Positions 1 through 11,069 of a stretch of 64,000 bases of DNA are shown piece after piece. A program made the translations under genes and the position numbers. Each line of letters opens with the position of its first letter. Position 1 is the first letter of the stretch. The notes beneath the pieces were generated by a model. It saw only the letters and a list, made by a program, of their open reading frames with translations, had not been told where the DNA came from and did no database searches. This DNA is from Desmodesmus armatus (lineage: Eukaryota; Chlorophyta; Chlorophyceae; Sphaeropleales; Scenedesmaceae), in NCBI GenBank assembly GCA_007449985.2, contig VIIQ02000555.1, positions 806,001 to 870,000 on the forward strand, written 5' to 3'.

Positions 1-22
1 CTGGTTGGCTGTGGTGCTGCAG

Positions 23-3000
23 GGCTTCAACGTTCCTGGAGATGCCTGCAGTGCATTGCCCAGCACATCAGACAGCAAGGGGTCGCTCCTGTTTGTGAAC
101 AACGCTGCCCACAGCAACCTTGTTGGGCTGGTGCTGAGGGCGGTGGCTGATGGAGGGCCGTGCACTGCCCTTGCCAACTTCACCACCTACCTCAACTGGG
201 ACTTTGGCATCATCACACTCAAAGGCATCACCACAGATGTGACCCTGCGGCATGTGGTTGTTGCAGGTGCGCTTGCTTGCCTCGCAGCATCAGGAACCTC
301 AGTACCTCTTCTTGCAACTTGGCAGTGTAGCTGCCATGCAGCTGCCAAGTCTGCACATGACCATGAGGGTGATGTGTTTCAAGTGCCTCTGAACAAGGAC
401 ATTTGCAAGTCGGCAATCTTGCCTTGCTCTGCGCTGTCCACTGGGGCTGTAGCCGCTGACCTAGTTTGCAATGCATACGCTGCTGTGCATGCCACCCGCA
501 GATACACGCCATGTTGGGATCATGGTCATGAGGAAGGGAGGCATGACAGAACCGTCACAGGTCAATGTGTCAGGGGGACTGCTGGTGGGGCGCAGCAGCC
601 CTGCAGTGTGTGCAGCCTGCCGGCGCCGTGCTGGCGTGACAGCAGATGGGGCCGACCCTGGCTGCCACCCGCGCTTGAGCAGCAAGAGCTTCGACAAGTT
701 CTCACCATTTGGGCCCAGTGTGGGCTTGGCGTCCCCTGTGTTTGCACTTGACTTCACCGTTGGGCCAGGTTGGTACTCAGCGCTCCAACCTCATGATATG
801 CAGCAGCATGCAAGCGGCTTGGGTTGCAGGCAGCATGGTAGACGGTATGAAAGCTGCATGTCTCTGAGCAGATTATGACGTGAAAAGCAGTTTAGCGTAA
901 AGTGCATGCTAGTATGAGTGTTGCAGACAGACGGGGTTGAGGTGAAGTTTTGTGGTGCTGTCTATCTTGCAGAGATGAAGCCGTATGACCATGCCCACGG
1001 CTACCAGACAATTCTGGGCAACACTCAAGTGTCCGGCCTGACTCTGGCCAATTTTGAGGGGCCTGCTGCATGTGGAGGCGCACCAGATGGCCCAGTGCAC
1101 GCATTCAGCAATCACCTGAATGCACCAGATGCAGCACACCCTGTGTTCATCAAGCAGGTGTGGAACGGCCTAGACAGGCATGTCTTGTTGAGGGATACAG
1201 TTACTGCACACCACACATGTTGGCCCTGCACATGTATACAGCCTGTGTCCACTGGCTGTCCTTGTTTCCCAGCATGCAGAATTGCCAACAACAATGCAAA
1301 AGTCTTGGGTGAGCCACACGAGCAAGCCTTGTTGTGCTGGTTGCTAGAAGCCAACTGAGCGTGGCATGTCTTACACTGGGCGTGCAGGTCACCAAGGCTT
1401 CTGTGACAGATGAGGGTATGTTCCACATGTACGCACCAGACCCAGACTGGCGCAACGAGGCTGACTGTGGGATGGCTGAGTACAAGCGGCCTGACGGCAG
1501 CACCCTGCCACTCAACTGTGCTGGGCCAAAACATGCCTACTTCAGGTGCGGGAGGACAAAACAGGGTGGGTTGGTAAGCACTGCATAGGAGGGGGAACTT
1601 GACCGCCCTCTCAGATCTCAGATAGAGTCCGTGCTGCAGTTTGTGTGCACTTCAGGTGAGGGTGCCACCAGGCCTGGCCCAACTCAACACTAAGTAGCCA
1701 GAGTCAACACTAAGTAGAGGCCCTGGGGACATGCACATGTGGTGCTGCACACCCCGGCATCTCTGCTGTCACAACGTTGCCAAGGCAGAAGCCAGTGCTA
1801 ATGGTTTCGGTTAGGCAACCCACACACGCAATGCACCTGACCCGTTGCTCTGCCTGCAGGGATGTGGATGGCAGCTTGACAGGGAGCAGGGCCTCAACAG
1901 TGCTGGGTGCCTTCACTGTACCCCGCTCTGCCAGCAACTTTGACCAGGGCAGCGGGATCATCCCGGGGCCCTGCAGCTGGAGCCCAGCCTTCAAGTGCTA
2001 CCACTGCAAGGCAGGTGCCACCACCACGCAGCTCAGCAGCGGCTGGCTGCCCAGCCCGATGCCTGCAGCAGGAATCTGGGCTGACCCTCAGTTGCTGGTT
2101 GTGGAGTCCAGGTGGGTGCAATGGTCATGGCAGCGGTGGACAACTTGTACTCAGATACGGATCGTATGATCATATGATCATAGCATACGCCGCATTGTCA
2201 TAGCATACGCCGCATGATCATAGCATACGCCGCATTGTCCTGACGTACAGGTAGTGCAGGAAGTTGTGCAGACAAGTTGTGCTGTCTGAAGAGCGGGCCT
2301 CAGCGACATACGTGTGCCCACTGTTTGACCCAACTGGGTGTGCATCTTGCTTCTGAGAAGCTTGCTGAAAAGGCCTTGGCTGTGTGTGCACCCTGTTGCC
2401 CTGCAGGGACTCAGACAGCGAGGACCGCAACTTCTCCCCTGTCTTTTTGGAGGGTGGCGGCGTTGTTGACCTTGCCATATCTGCAATGGACCAGGGCTGG
2501 TGCATGCAAGCCTACACCTGTCAGAAGCGCCTCAGGTTATTTTGGGGTTCATACCGTCTTGCACTGTGTGTTGTTGTGATTTGCGATGTTTGTCCTGCTT
2601 TCAGACACTACTAGTGTAGTACATCACCATACGTCGGCTACAGTCAGCCAGACACCAGTGCTTCAAGCGTAGTACGCCAGTGATTGGTGTTGCATGCCGT
2701 GTTGATTGCCAGTGAGCACTGCTGAGAACACTGCTGCAAGGTGCCTGCGATTGCTACATACCGCCATTGCTGTGGCTGCTAGCTGACCCAATGCCCTCTT
2801 TTTGCCACGTGTTGACTGTCTGGCCTGCCTGCAGCACCTTCTGGCTGACGGCCGCCATGGGTCAGACCATGAGCCTCAACTTCACAGGCACACCCAGCAA
2901 GGTGCTGCGGATATGGCTGCCATACGCAGACCCCTCAGCAGAGCTGGTTCTGGTAGTCAACATGCTGCAAACACCCAACAGGCGGTTCGCTTGGACGGAG

Positions 3001-5497
3001 GGCCGCCGCCGCATAGACCCCTTGCCACAGCCGCCCCGGATTGGGGATGCCAGTGGGCATGGTGACTTCTTCTGGGACCAGGACACTACGTTGTTCACTA
3101 TGAAGCTCAAGGGCGGCGGTTCGAGCGTTGAGATCCGCAGTGAAAATGCCATCGCTGTTACACAGCGATTGGCGGTCTCAATCAACGACTTCTTTGACAC
3201 GCAGTCTAGATTCCTAGCCAACCTGGTGAGCGAGCACCCAATGCATGGCATGCATGGATCAGCCACAGCAGTGCATGCATGACTGATTCTGACAACAGGA
3301 CACGCGAAGCTTTGCCATGCGCCTGCAGGCTGCAGTCCTTCGAGCAGCTACAGCTGTCACCATGTTTGGTGACACCTTGACGGCAGTGCGTGCAGTCAGA
3401 AGACATGTTGTCACCCCACTCGTTGTTGGCGGGGAACGCTGTGCTGACACATCGACTGCTGCTGTGTGTGCAGGCCTTTGTACTAGGCATTGACGTGTCC
3501 AGGATCAAGGTGGTGAAGATTGTTGCTGGCAGTGTAATCTTGGACTACTTGAGTGAGCACTTTCATCTTTGTCTTCAGTTGCGCCTTGGGCGACGTGCCT
3601 ACCAACTGCACTCCACAATGCCTTCAGCAGCCAACTGTGTTCTTGCTGGGTGTTTTTGCATAATGTCTGCAAAGAGGCATTGGCAAAAAGGTACTGGTGT
3701 TGGTGTCTGTTGATTGTGTCGGTGCCGTGCTGTTCCCTGCGTGCAGTCCTTGAGGATCCCACCGTGTCTGCGGCGCCCCTACCAGAGGCCACTTTTGACA
3801 CCAGTAACAACGTGGACACAGAGACAGCCGCGATGCTGTCAACACTGCCGCCAGACCAGCAAGCCCAGTACCTGGCAGCTGCAGCAGCTGTCAAGGAAGC
3901 TGACAGCGGGACAACTGGCGGCTCAGGAACAGGCGCATCAGGTGGCTCAGCAGGGTCGGGTGGCAGCACCGCACACCCAGTCAGCAGCAATGCAACACAG
4001 GCTGCTGCAGCTGCTGAGCTGCTGGCAGTGTTTGAGACTCTGAAGACCAGCATTGCAGACGGCTCCATGGAGCGCAACACTGGCTACCAGACCCTCGACT
4101 TGAGCGCAACCGTCATGTAAGCTGCAGTGCAGGTGCTGGCTTGACCTGCATGCCAGTGCATGTAGATCCGAAGCTGTGCATGCTCTGGGCATCAATGCCC
4201 TGTTGCCATGCGTACTAGATGAAGTGACGGGGCCTTTCAAAACAATGGCTGCTTGCAACAAAGTGAGTTTGACCACTGGGTGTGTGCTGTGTTGCTGCAT
4301 TTGGTGCGCAGGATTGCTGACAATGCCACAGACGCACAGAACATCCCCCCCACTATCACCCTGGCAGACATACTACAGGGCCAGCCAGAACGGCCAGTCA
4401 CCCCAGCCCCTCCTGCCCCAACAACTCCTGGTGAAAGCGGCAGCACAAGCGGCCCACCTGTACTGCAGATCGTGCTGCCTGTTGTACTGGGTATGGCAGT
4501 GCTTGCTGGGTTGGGTCTTGTGGGCTTCAGGATGATCAAGCTGAGGCGTGCTGGGCGGGTGGTGGCGGCTCCTGCACCAGCCACCCTGCAAGGCGTCAGT
4601 GCGCGTGGTATGCTAGGTAAGCAGACACGTGTGGTGCACAATGGAGGAGGCTAGCACCGTAGCTGTAGCGTCTGCATCACTTGTCTGCATCAGCTGTCAT
4701 GTGGTGTGTGTGCTGAACCACAGTCAGCGGTATCAGTCACCATGCTTTCTGTTACGCTGGCCAGCTCCCATGAGAGAGCGAGGCCCTGCCAGTGCGCATG
4801 TCTTGATGCTGTTGTATCCAAGCTGCAACACTGGCTTGGCTTGCTTCTGCAGTGAGCTTGTCGCGCAAAGTGTACCGGCTGACATCGCTGGACAGGCTGG
4901 AAGCTGTGGGCTTAACGAGCCAAGTCACAACAACCGTTGACCTGCCAGGCACGCCGACACCCTCGACCACTACAGGCCAGACTGATAACCAACAAGCCCT
5001 GGCAGCAAGCACAAGCTCACTGGTAGCTGCAGCCATGCAAAACACTGCAGCCAAAAGGGCCGGCAGTGTCAGCCCACCGCCGCCCAAATGGCCTGGGCTG
5101 GCAGAGGCTGCAGTTGCCCAGGGAGCGCAGCAGCTCACAAAGGGCCAGCGGCAGCGGCTGCCACCTTTGCAAAGGGTGAGTGCTTGCAAGAGATCGAACG
5201 GATGTTGCCGATTTCAGGTTCTACAGCATGTCTGCAAGGCCTTCTGCTAGGCTGTCACAAATTGATGACAGCCTGGCTTTGGAGGGATGCTTGCGATCGC
5301 GGCACACATATGCTCGAGTTGCATCACTACTGTGAGTTCGTGGCCAGTGTTGCAGTTGCTGCCAGCTATCACGTTGGCTATTGTTACTTGCTCATGCTGA
5401 AACACACTACTGGTGACTGCATGTTTTGTGGTGCATGCAGGGGAATGCTGTTGTGCCAGTGAAGACTGAGCCAGAGTTGGACCAGGCACCTTCATGA
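23..5497 (+). CDS. Fibrocystin-L/PKHD1-like membrane protein, 3' part (5' end outside window)
   Basis: Exons I join in frame: 23-266, 502-768, 931-1157, 1388-1545, 1860-2111, 2407-2535, 2835-3225, 3299-3385, 3474-3552, 3747-4116, 4312-4616, 4853-5175, 5441-5497 (962 codons plus TGA). The first exon follows a 3' splice site at 21-22, so the gene continues to the left. The order of conserved blocks matches the C-terminal half of animal fibrocystin and fibrocystin-L: a Cys-rich block ending in HAYFRDVDGSLTG, then ESRDSDSEDRNFSPV, then DQGWCMQAYTCQKRL, then a beta-rich block beginning TFWLTAAMGQTMSLNFTG. A Gly/Ser-rich stalk follows (exon 3747-4116), then one membrane helix (about residues 786-808, LQIVLPVVLGMAVLAGLGLV) and a cytosolic tail of about 150 residues. 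The likely role is a large single-pass surface or ciliary protein; no enzymatic function is implied. A TGTAA signal lies at 5716. Splice sites are my own reading; the family call is strong. Confidence 0.82.
2178..2237. repeat. 20-bp tandem repeat, three copies, in an intron
   Basis: The unit tcatagcatacgccgcatt plus one variable base starts at 2178, 2198 and 2218. It lies in the intron between exons 1860-2111 and 2407-2535 of the fibrocystin-like gene, next to a short palindromic stretch (catatgatca). Confidence 0.85.
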
Positions 5498-6477
5498 GCT
5501 GCATGGCAACCAATGCTTGGCAAAGCTTGTGCATTTGAAAAGTTGGCTTGTACATGTCCGATGTCACTGATGCCCTTGTTGTTGCTGCTAGTGTGGCACG
5601 CTCTATCACAAGTAAGCGGCGCCTGCTTTGTTTGCCAACCTAGGGGCGCGGTGGCTGGGCCAGACAACAGTGAAAAGTGTGGTATTGGGCACAGTGTGCT
5701 GGGGTTGTGTGACTGTGTAACAAATCAGTCCCGTCACACTCAACCCGAAGTAGCCTGAGATAGGCAGCTCAACGGCCATTTCCACCACGCATACATGACA
5801 TCTCCCCTACAAAGCAGCACCTGGGGCTCCAACCTAGGCATTCGGCAGCCGGGCTGCCCACTGAATGAGCAGGCAGTTGCCCCTTGCTTCAGGGCCAGTC
5901 CTTTCTCACAGCTGCAGGTGCGCCCAACATGCCCCTTGTGCCACCTTGTTGAACCACCCATGACATCGTCGTAATCGCCCACAGGTGTTCTCCCTGCTCC
6001 ATGCCGCAAAACATGTAGTGACTAACACAGGTCAGCCTATACCCCTTGTACAGCCTACTTTGTTGGACAAACTGGCTGCAGTCATCCATAGAGCCAAACC
6101 ACAGAAAACAGCTGAGGAAGTACAGCTGAAGGTCACACTGCTTGATGGCTGCCACAACAGCAGCGTCTATTGCTACACAGCATACTATACACAACCTGAC
6201 ATTGCAGCAGCACCAAATGCTTTTAAGAAGCGCCTGCTTGACAGGTGAGCCGTGTACAGTGAAGCTCCATGCTTGCTTCAATAGAGCAAGTCAAGCAAGA
6301 TACACTCCAAGTGGCGGGTTGGCCTAAAAACCGCCACTCACAACAGGCACACCAGCGGAGTAGGGCACACAGCTGGCCGCCTAGAGACGCTAGTCGTACA
6401 GAGGCATGTGCACATGCGTGTGCACACTATGTCACACAAAGACGCACAGCAAGCTGCCACGCTTGATGGTACAATAC
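5498..6477. other. Convergent 3' region between the fibrocystin-like and ATG1 genes
   Basis: About 980 bp separate two stop codons that face each other. TGTAA at 5716-5720 on the + strand, 219 bp after the fibrocystin-like stop, is a good polyadenylation signal for that gene. I found no TGTAA on the - strand for ATG1 here. A + strand reading frame at 5985-6248 has no recognisable family and no supporting context, so I leave it unannotated. Confidence 0.6.
5716..5720 (+). promoter_or_regulatory. TGTAA polyadenylation signal
   Basis: This TGTAA pentamer is the canonical polyadenylation signal of chlorophyte algae. It lies 219 bp downstream of the TGA that ends the fibrocystin-like gene. Confidence 0.6.
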
Positions 6478-9400
6478 TCAACACGTCAATGCCAAGGGAG
6501 GCGCCTCGGCCACTACAGCTGTCAGCCGCGCATTCACCGCAGCATACAGCCTGTGTAGTGCCGCCTGCTCGTGAGCCGCGAGCCCAGGGTCTGCCGGCGC
6601 AGGCAGCTCGGGCCACTGCTGCCCCAGGAACAGCAGCAGGTCGGCCGCCAAGCTATACCCGTCCAGTGCCGCCTGCCAGTTGCCCATGACCTCCTCCACA
6701 GCTGCTGCCTTGCAGCAGTCCAACGCCGCATGGTACAGAACCCCGGCAGGGTCTGGCAGGGGCAGCTGCAGCAGCGAGCCCACCACACCAGCAGCAGCAG
6801 CGGCAGCACCAGCTGCCTCCCCATCCGCACCAGCAGCACCCCAGCAGGTGCTGCTGGCTTGATTGCGCAGGCCACCCTGGAAACCGCTAGCGGCAGGAGC
6901 AGCGGTAGGCCCTGCTGTTGGGCTGCTGCTGGCCTGCTGCTCTGCCAGGGCTGCTGTGTGGCCCTCTGCCAGCTTCAGCAGGTCCAGCACTGCTGCCATC
7001 AACTGCTCGACATCAGCCTGGCTGGCAGATGCCAGCACCGATGCAAGGTCACACTCCACACCACCCTCTGGGTGGTCCTCACCCCCACCCCCACTACCAG
7101 CAACTGCACCCTCCTGCTGTTGCGCATGCGGCTTTGCAGCATTTTTGCTAGCACCCGGACAGCACAGCAGCTGCACCACCTGCAGTGCCAGCAGCAGCAG
7201 CGCCAGCTGCTCTGCATCCTGCAAGGAGGGCCGGCCGCCAGCATCCCTGCCGCTGCCGCCTCCAGCACCACTGGCCCCCTCGTGCCTGGCCAACAGACTC
7301 ACACAGCCCCGCACAACCTGCACCAGCAGCTGCACACGCTGCAGGGGCGTGGCTGGCAGCTGCAGGTTGCTGTGCTGCATGACACTGCCTCCAGGAGCCC
7401 CTGCTGCTGCAGCTGCGGCCCCAACCACCACCCCAGCAGCCGACATGCCCACAAAGGCACCAGCTCCTGGGGAGCCATGAACCCCAAAGCCTCCTGCTGC
7501 TGTGCTGCCGAGCTGCATTGACGCCCCCGTGCTGACCTGTATCAACCCATAGGGCTGTGCCATATGCCCTGCATAACCAACAGCCCCTGCTTGGTGGGAT
7601 GCACCTGGTGCACCAGCATGCATGGGGTGCTGCTGCTGCTGCCGTTGAAGCTGCTGCTGTACCTGCTGCATCTGCTGCTGCTGCTGTAGCTGTAGCTGCT
7701 GTAGCTGGCTCGGCTGGTGGGGGCCCACCGCAGCCCCCTGGGGTTCCTGCCAGGGCCGCCTGCCTGCCTGGCTGAGCAGCTGAGGTGTGCCCTGCAGCAC
7801 TGCTGCAGCCTTGGGGTCCGCCAGCCCACTGCTGGCCTTGCTGGAGCTGTTGCTGGTGCTGCGGGTGTGGGGGGTGGAGGACTGGGGCGTGTACACCACC
7901 ACAAAGTCCCCCTCCATGCTGTCACTCAGGGCCTCCACATCACCAGGGGCCTGCAGGGGCTCAGCAGCCAATGGGTGGTGACTCACCGGCTGAGAGACCA
8001 AGCCGGCCAGGTATTGCTGCTGCTGTTGGAGTTGCTGCTGATGCTGCTGTTGCAGGTACTGCTGCTGCTGGTGGCTGGGGCCAGGCGCTGCTGGTGGTGC
8101 TGCTGGGGCCTGTTGCTGCTGTGTCAAGTTCACAGGGCTGTGTGCTGCATGGGCTGCCAGCTGTGTCCGCTGCTGCACAGAACCCACAAGGTGCAGCTGG
8201 GGTTTTGCTACACTGCTGCTGCCGGCACGTTGCATCCTGGCATCAGCTGCTGCTGCTGCCGCTGCCGCCGCTGCAGCCTGCCGCATGACGCCTGGCAATG
8301 CCCCTGCTGCTGCTGGAATGCTGGCAGCCGCTGCCACAGGCTGGGGAGGAGGTATGCCTGCACTGGGCCCTGCAAGCACACAGCCAGGAGAGAGGTTGCG
8401 ATAATGCTCTTGTGGCCACGTGCTTCTGGTGTGATTGTCCAGCCTTGGGAATCAAACCCGCTGCCACACCAGCAACAACACACTCACGCCTCAGTATAGT
8501 AAAACATGGCATGCTGCGCCCATCATTTTCTCCCTCAATTCATGCTAAATGTTTCTTCTCGCACCCACCCTGGTGCCCATCGTCGCCTGCCAGGAAGGGG
8601 TGTGCAAAGAACTCCTCAAAAGTGATGCGCTCCACTGGGTTGCGCTGCAGCAGCCGGCCCAGCAGGCCCCTGCAGGCAGGGCTCAACCGGGCGGCAATGT
8701 GCTCGGGCAGGCGCGCCTCACATGCGTCAATGTTGCGCAGCAGCTGGATGTGGTTGGCGCCGTTGTATGGGGGCTTCCCCACCAGCAGCTCGTACAGGAT
8801 GGTGCCAATGGACCACAGATCGGCCTGGTCGCAGCAGAAGGAAGCAAGGGCGGGGGGGGGGGGCGCAGGCACAGGGACGCGACTCAATGGCTGTGGGTAG
8901 CGGAAGCACATGAAACAACAAGAAGGGCGCCGGCACACAGTCACAGCGCTTGCGGCCTGTCAGTGGGACCCCGCCCACCGTGGCACACAACAGTATTAGG
9001 GAGCTGAGGGCTGTCAAGGCCCTGGTCAACCCACACACCAGCTGCTGCTAAGGGGCTTCGGGTCTGTGGGACAGTTTCGTTTGGACTGCCCAAAGGCAGT
9101 CAGCCTTTGGGCAGTCCAAAAGGGTGGGTGTTGGCAGGCAGGCATGCAACGCAAGGCGGCGCTGTCGAGGTGGCTGCAGGCGCAGTACCGGCATGTCAGG
9201 TCAAACGTTCCCCCGTCAAGGTCCCCACCCCCCACCCCCACCCACACACACAGATGGTTGATGCATTGGCTGGATGCACTCCCTGTTTCTACACACAAGG
9301 TCCCCCCCCCCCAAAGATGCAGGTCGCACCTTGGCATCATACTTCTGGAACTGCAAAATCTCGGGTGCCATGTAGAGAGGGGAGCCACACAGCGTCTCTG

Positions 9401-10655
9401 CAAGGCCCTGGGGTGCCAGGGAGCGGGCGAAGCCAAAGTCTGCGATCTTGAGCAGTGGTGTAGAGGTGCTGTCACTCAGCAACAGGTTCTGCGGCTTCAG
9501 ATCACGCTGCAGTAGGACAGAGGGCAGAGGGGGAGGCAGTGTTGAAGACATTCACACTGCAGGGACTGTGCGGAAGCAGGTGCTGCACAAACCACAACTT
9601 GCTGCTGACGCCGCCAAAAGGGCAGCGCAGGGCAAGATATGATGCCATCATAGGGCGCATTGCTCCATGTGATGTTCACTGAACAGCAGGGAGGTTGAGC
9701 CAGATTCCACCTGTCAACCGCTGCTGCTGCTGCACCTGCTAACAGACATGGATGGTGTGGACAGATGTGGTGAAGCAGGTTTTGGTTCGCAAGTGCAGCG
9801 TGTTGCTTTGCAGATGTTGTGCAGTTCCCCAAGTGGCTTTGCTTTACTCTGTGGCCCTTGCTTGTGGATTATGCCCTATGAGCCTAGTTTGGCTCCAGAA
9901 AGGGCGGTCAGGCGTGGCCCTGACCCAGTTTAGTAGTAGTAGTAGTAGATATGAATGAATGTGGAGGTGTGCAGGCTGTGAGCCACCTTGCCGGCCAGCC
10001 ATGCAGCTCCTACGTTGGCGTAAGAGTGCTGCTTACGTGTATGACGTTGTGCCTCCTGAGCTCCTTCAGGCCCTCAGCCACCTGCTGCAGGAAGTAGCGG
10101 GCGGTTGCTTCAGACACCTGCCTGTAGCGGCGCAGGTAGTGGCCCAGATCACCACCAGCACAGAACTCCAGCACAAGGTACAGACGGTTGGCATCCTGCA
10201 AGCAGGCATGGCAGTATGAGCAACAGCTGAGAGGGTGAAGTGAGAGAAGGCACAACAGGACTATGCACGTGTGGCAGTTGCAGACGTGCCTGCAATCAAG
10301 TCCAGGCATTGAAGGTGCCAGGATGGACTGTGACAAGCAGCACGCCTTCAGACCAAGCAAGGCCCTCAAGGTGCCTATGGTGACGTGGGTAATGCTGACG
10401 GAGCACTTGCAAAGTACGCACCTTAATCAGATCCAGCAGGCACACGATGTTGTGGTGCTGGGTGTGCTTCAACACCGCCACCTCAGAGGCCAGGCTCTCC
10501 TGCAGCTTCTTGCTGAGTTTGTCAAGGTTGATCTCTTTCACTGCAGCGACCTGCTGAGTTTGCCTGTGGCGTGCTGCCCAGACCTTGGCGAATGACCCGC
10601 TGCCAATCTCCCTCTCCAGTACCCACTGCCCTGCCTCGCGCTGTGCCTCGCCCAT
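6478..10655 (-). CDS. ATG1: ATG1/ULK autophagy-initiating Ser/Thr kinase
   Basis: Exons on the - strand: 10655-10422, 10195-10037, 9506-9330, 8824-8569, 8369-6478; the sum is 2718 nt, 905 aa. The kinase domain is at the N-terminus. The Gly loop GSGSFAKVW is at residues 18-26 and the ATP-binding Lys at 40 (VAAVKEI). The catalytic HRDLKPQN starts at 131, with intron 2 splitting H from R. DFG is at 154-156 and the activation segment [10 protein letters not shown] ends at 180. These motifs are those of the ATG1/ULK group, which starts autophagosome formation by phosphorylating ATG13, ATG9 and other core proteins. A long Ala/Gln/Gly-rich linker follows, with poly-Gln runs encoded by CTG-rich DNA at about 7630-8100. 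A helical region at about 620-905 is in the place of the ATG13-binding MIT domains of ATG1, but the match there is only positional. The start is the first ATG of exon 1, just before [10 protein letters not shown]. Confidence 0.92.
9080..9120. repeat. Perfect 17-bp inverted repeat (hairpin) in ATG1 intron 3
   Basis: The arms tttggactgcccaaagg (9080-9096) and cctttgggcagtccaaa (9104-9120) are exact reverse complements around a 7-nt loop. The hairpin lies within the intron 8825-9329. Confidence 0.9.
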
Positions 10656-11069
10656 GGTGTTACTGGGGTACCAGCTATCTGCTGCCTTGAATGTGATGCT
10701 ACCAATGTGACTCAGACTGGTGCCGTGAAACAGGGGGAACCAGAAATTGGGGATGATGTGGAAGCAGTCCCATCAAGGTCAGGGTCAGGAGATGCTCCTG
10801 CAGAGCATACGTGCCAGCGAGCCTGGACCGTAATTGCCACCACCAGTGAGCAAAGAAAAAGCACTCAATCTCAAATGATCGAACCTTCTGACGTTTTGCT
10901 GACGTTGACAAAAAGGGTGAGAATGTATGACATGCCAACCGCCAAACAGAGGAAAGAAGGACGGACGGGCACAGATAACCTCTTAACTCCGAGCTGGAAA
11001 TCATTGTGAAAGCTGGATACGGTACATACGTGTCTGTTCGCGCAGCTGACAAATTTGGGACTTCAAGCC
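10656..11069. promoter_or_regulatory. Shared divergent promoter region of ATG1 and the rhamnose-synthesis gene
   Basis: These 414 bp separate the start codon of ATG1 (- strand) from that of the epimerase/reductase (+ strand), so both 5' UTRs and core promoters must fit here. I see no clear TATA box. The role is inferred from the head-to-head gene arrangement. Confidence 0.6.

Noticed and set aside
1274..1309. Possible extra 36-nt exon in the fibrocystin-like gene
   Set aside because: Borders and phase would permit it, but skipping it gives a more natural join (HPVFIKQ to VTKASV) in line with the family.
5985..6248. 87-codon + strand frame
   Set aside because: It has no recognisable family, lies after the TGTAA of the upstream gene and in the ATG1 3' region, and has no exon partners.
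8430..8490. tRNA-like T-arm (gggtttgattccc on the - strand)
   Set aside because: No cloverleaf, anticodon arm or acceptor stem could be formed around it, and it lies in an ATG1 intron.
6571..8499. Long + strand reading frames (316 and 260 codons) opposite the last ATG1 exon
   Set aside because: They are antisense shadows of a CAG/GCN-rich coding exon. The - strand frame is continuous with the kinase and has correct splice phases.
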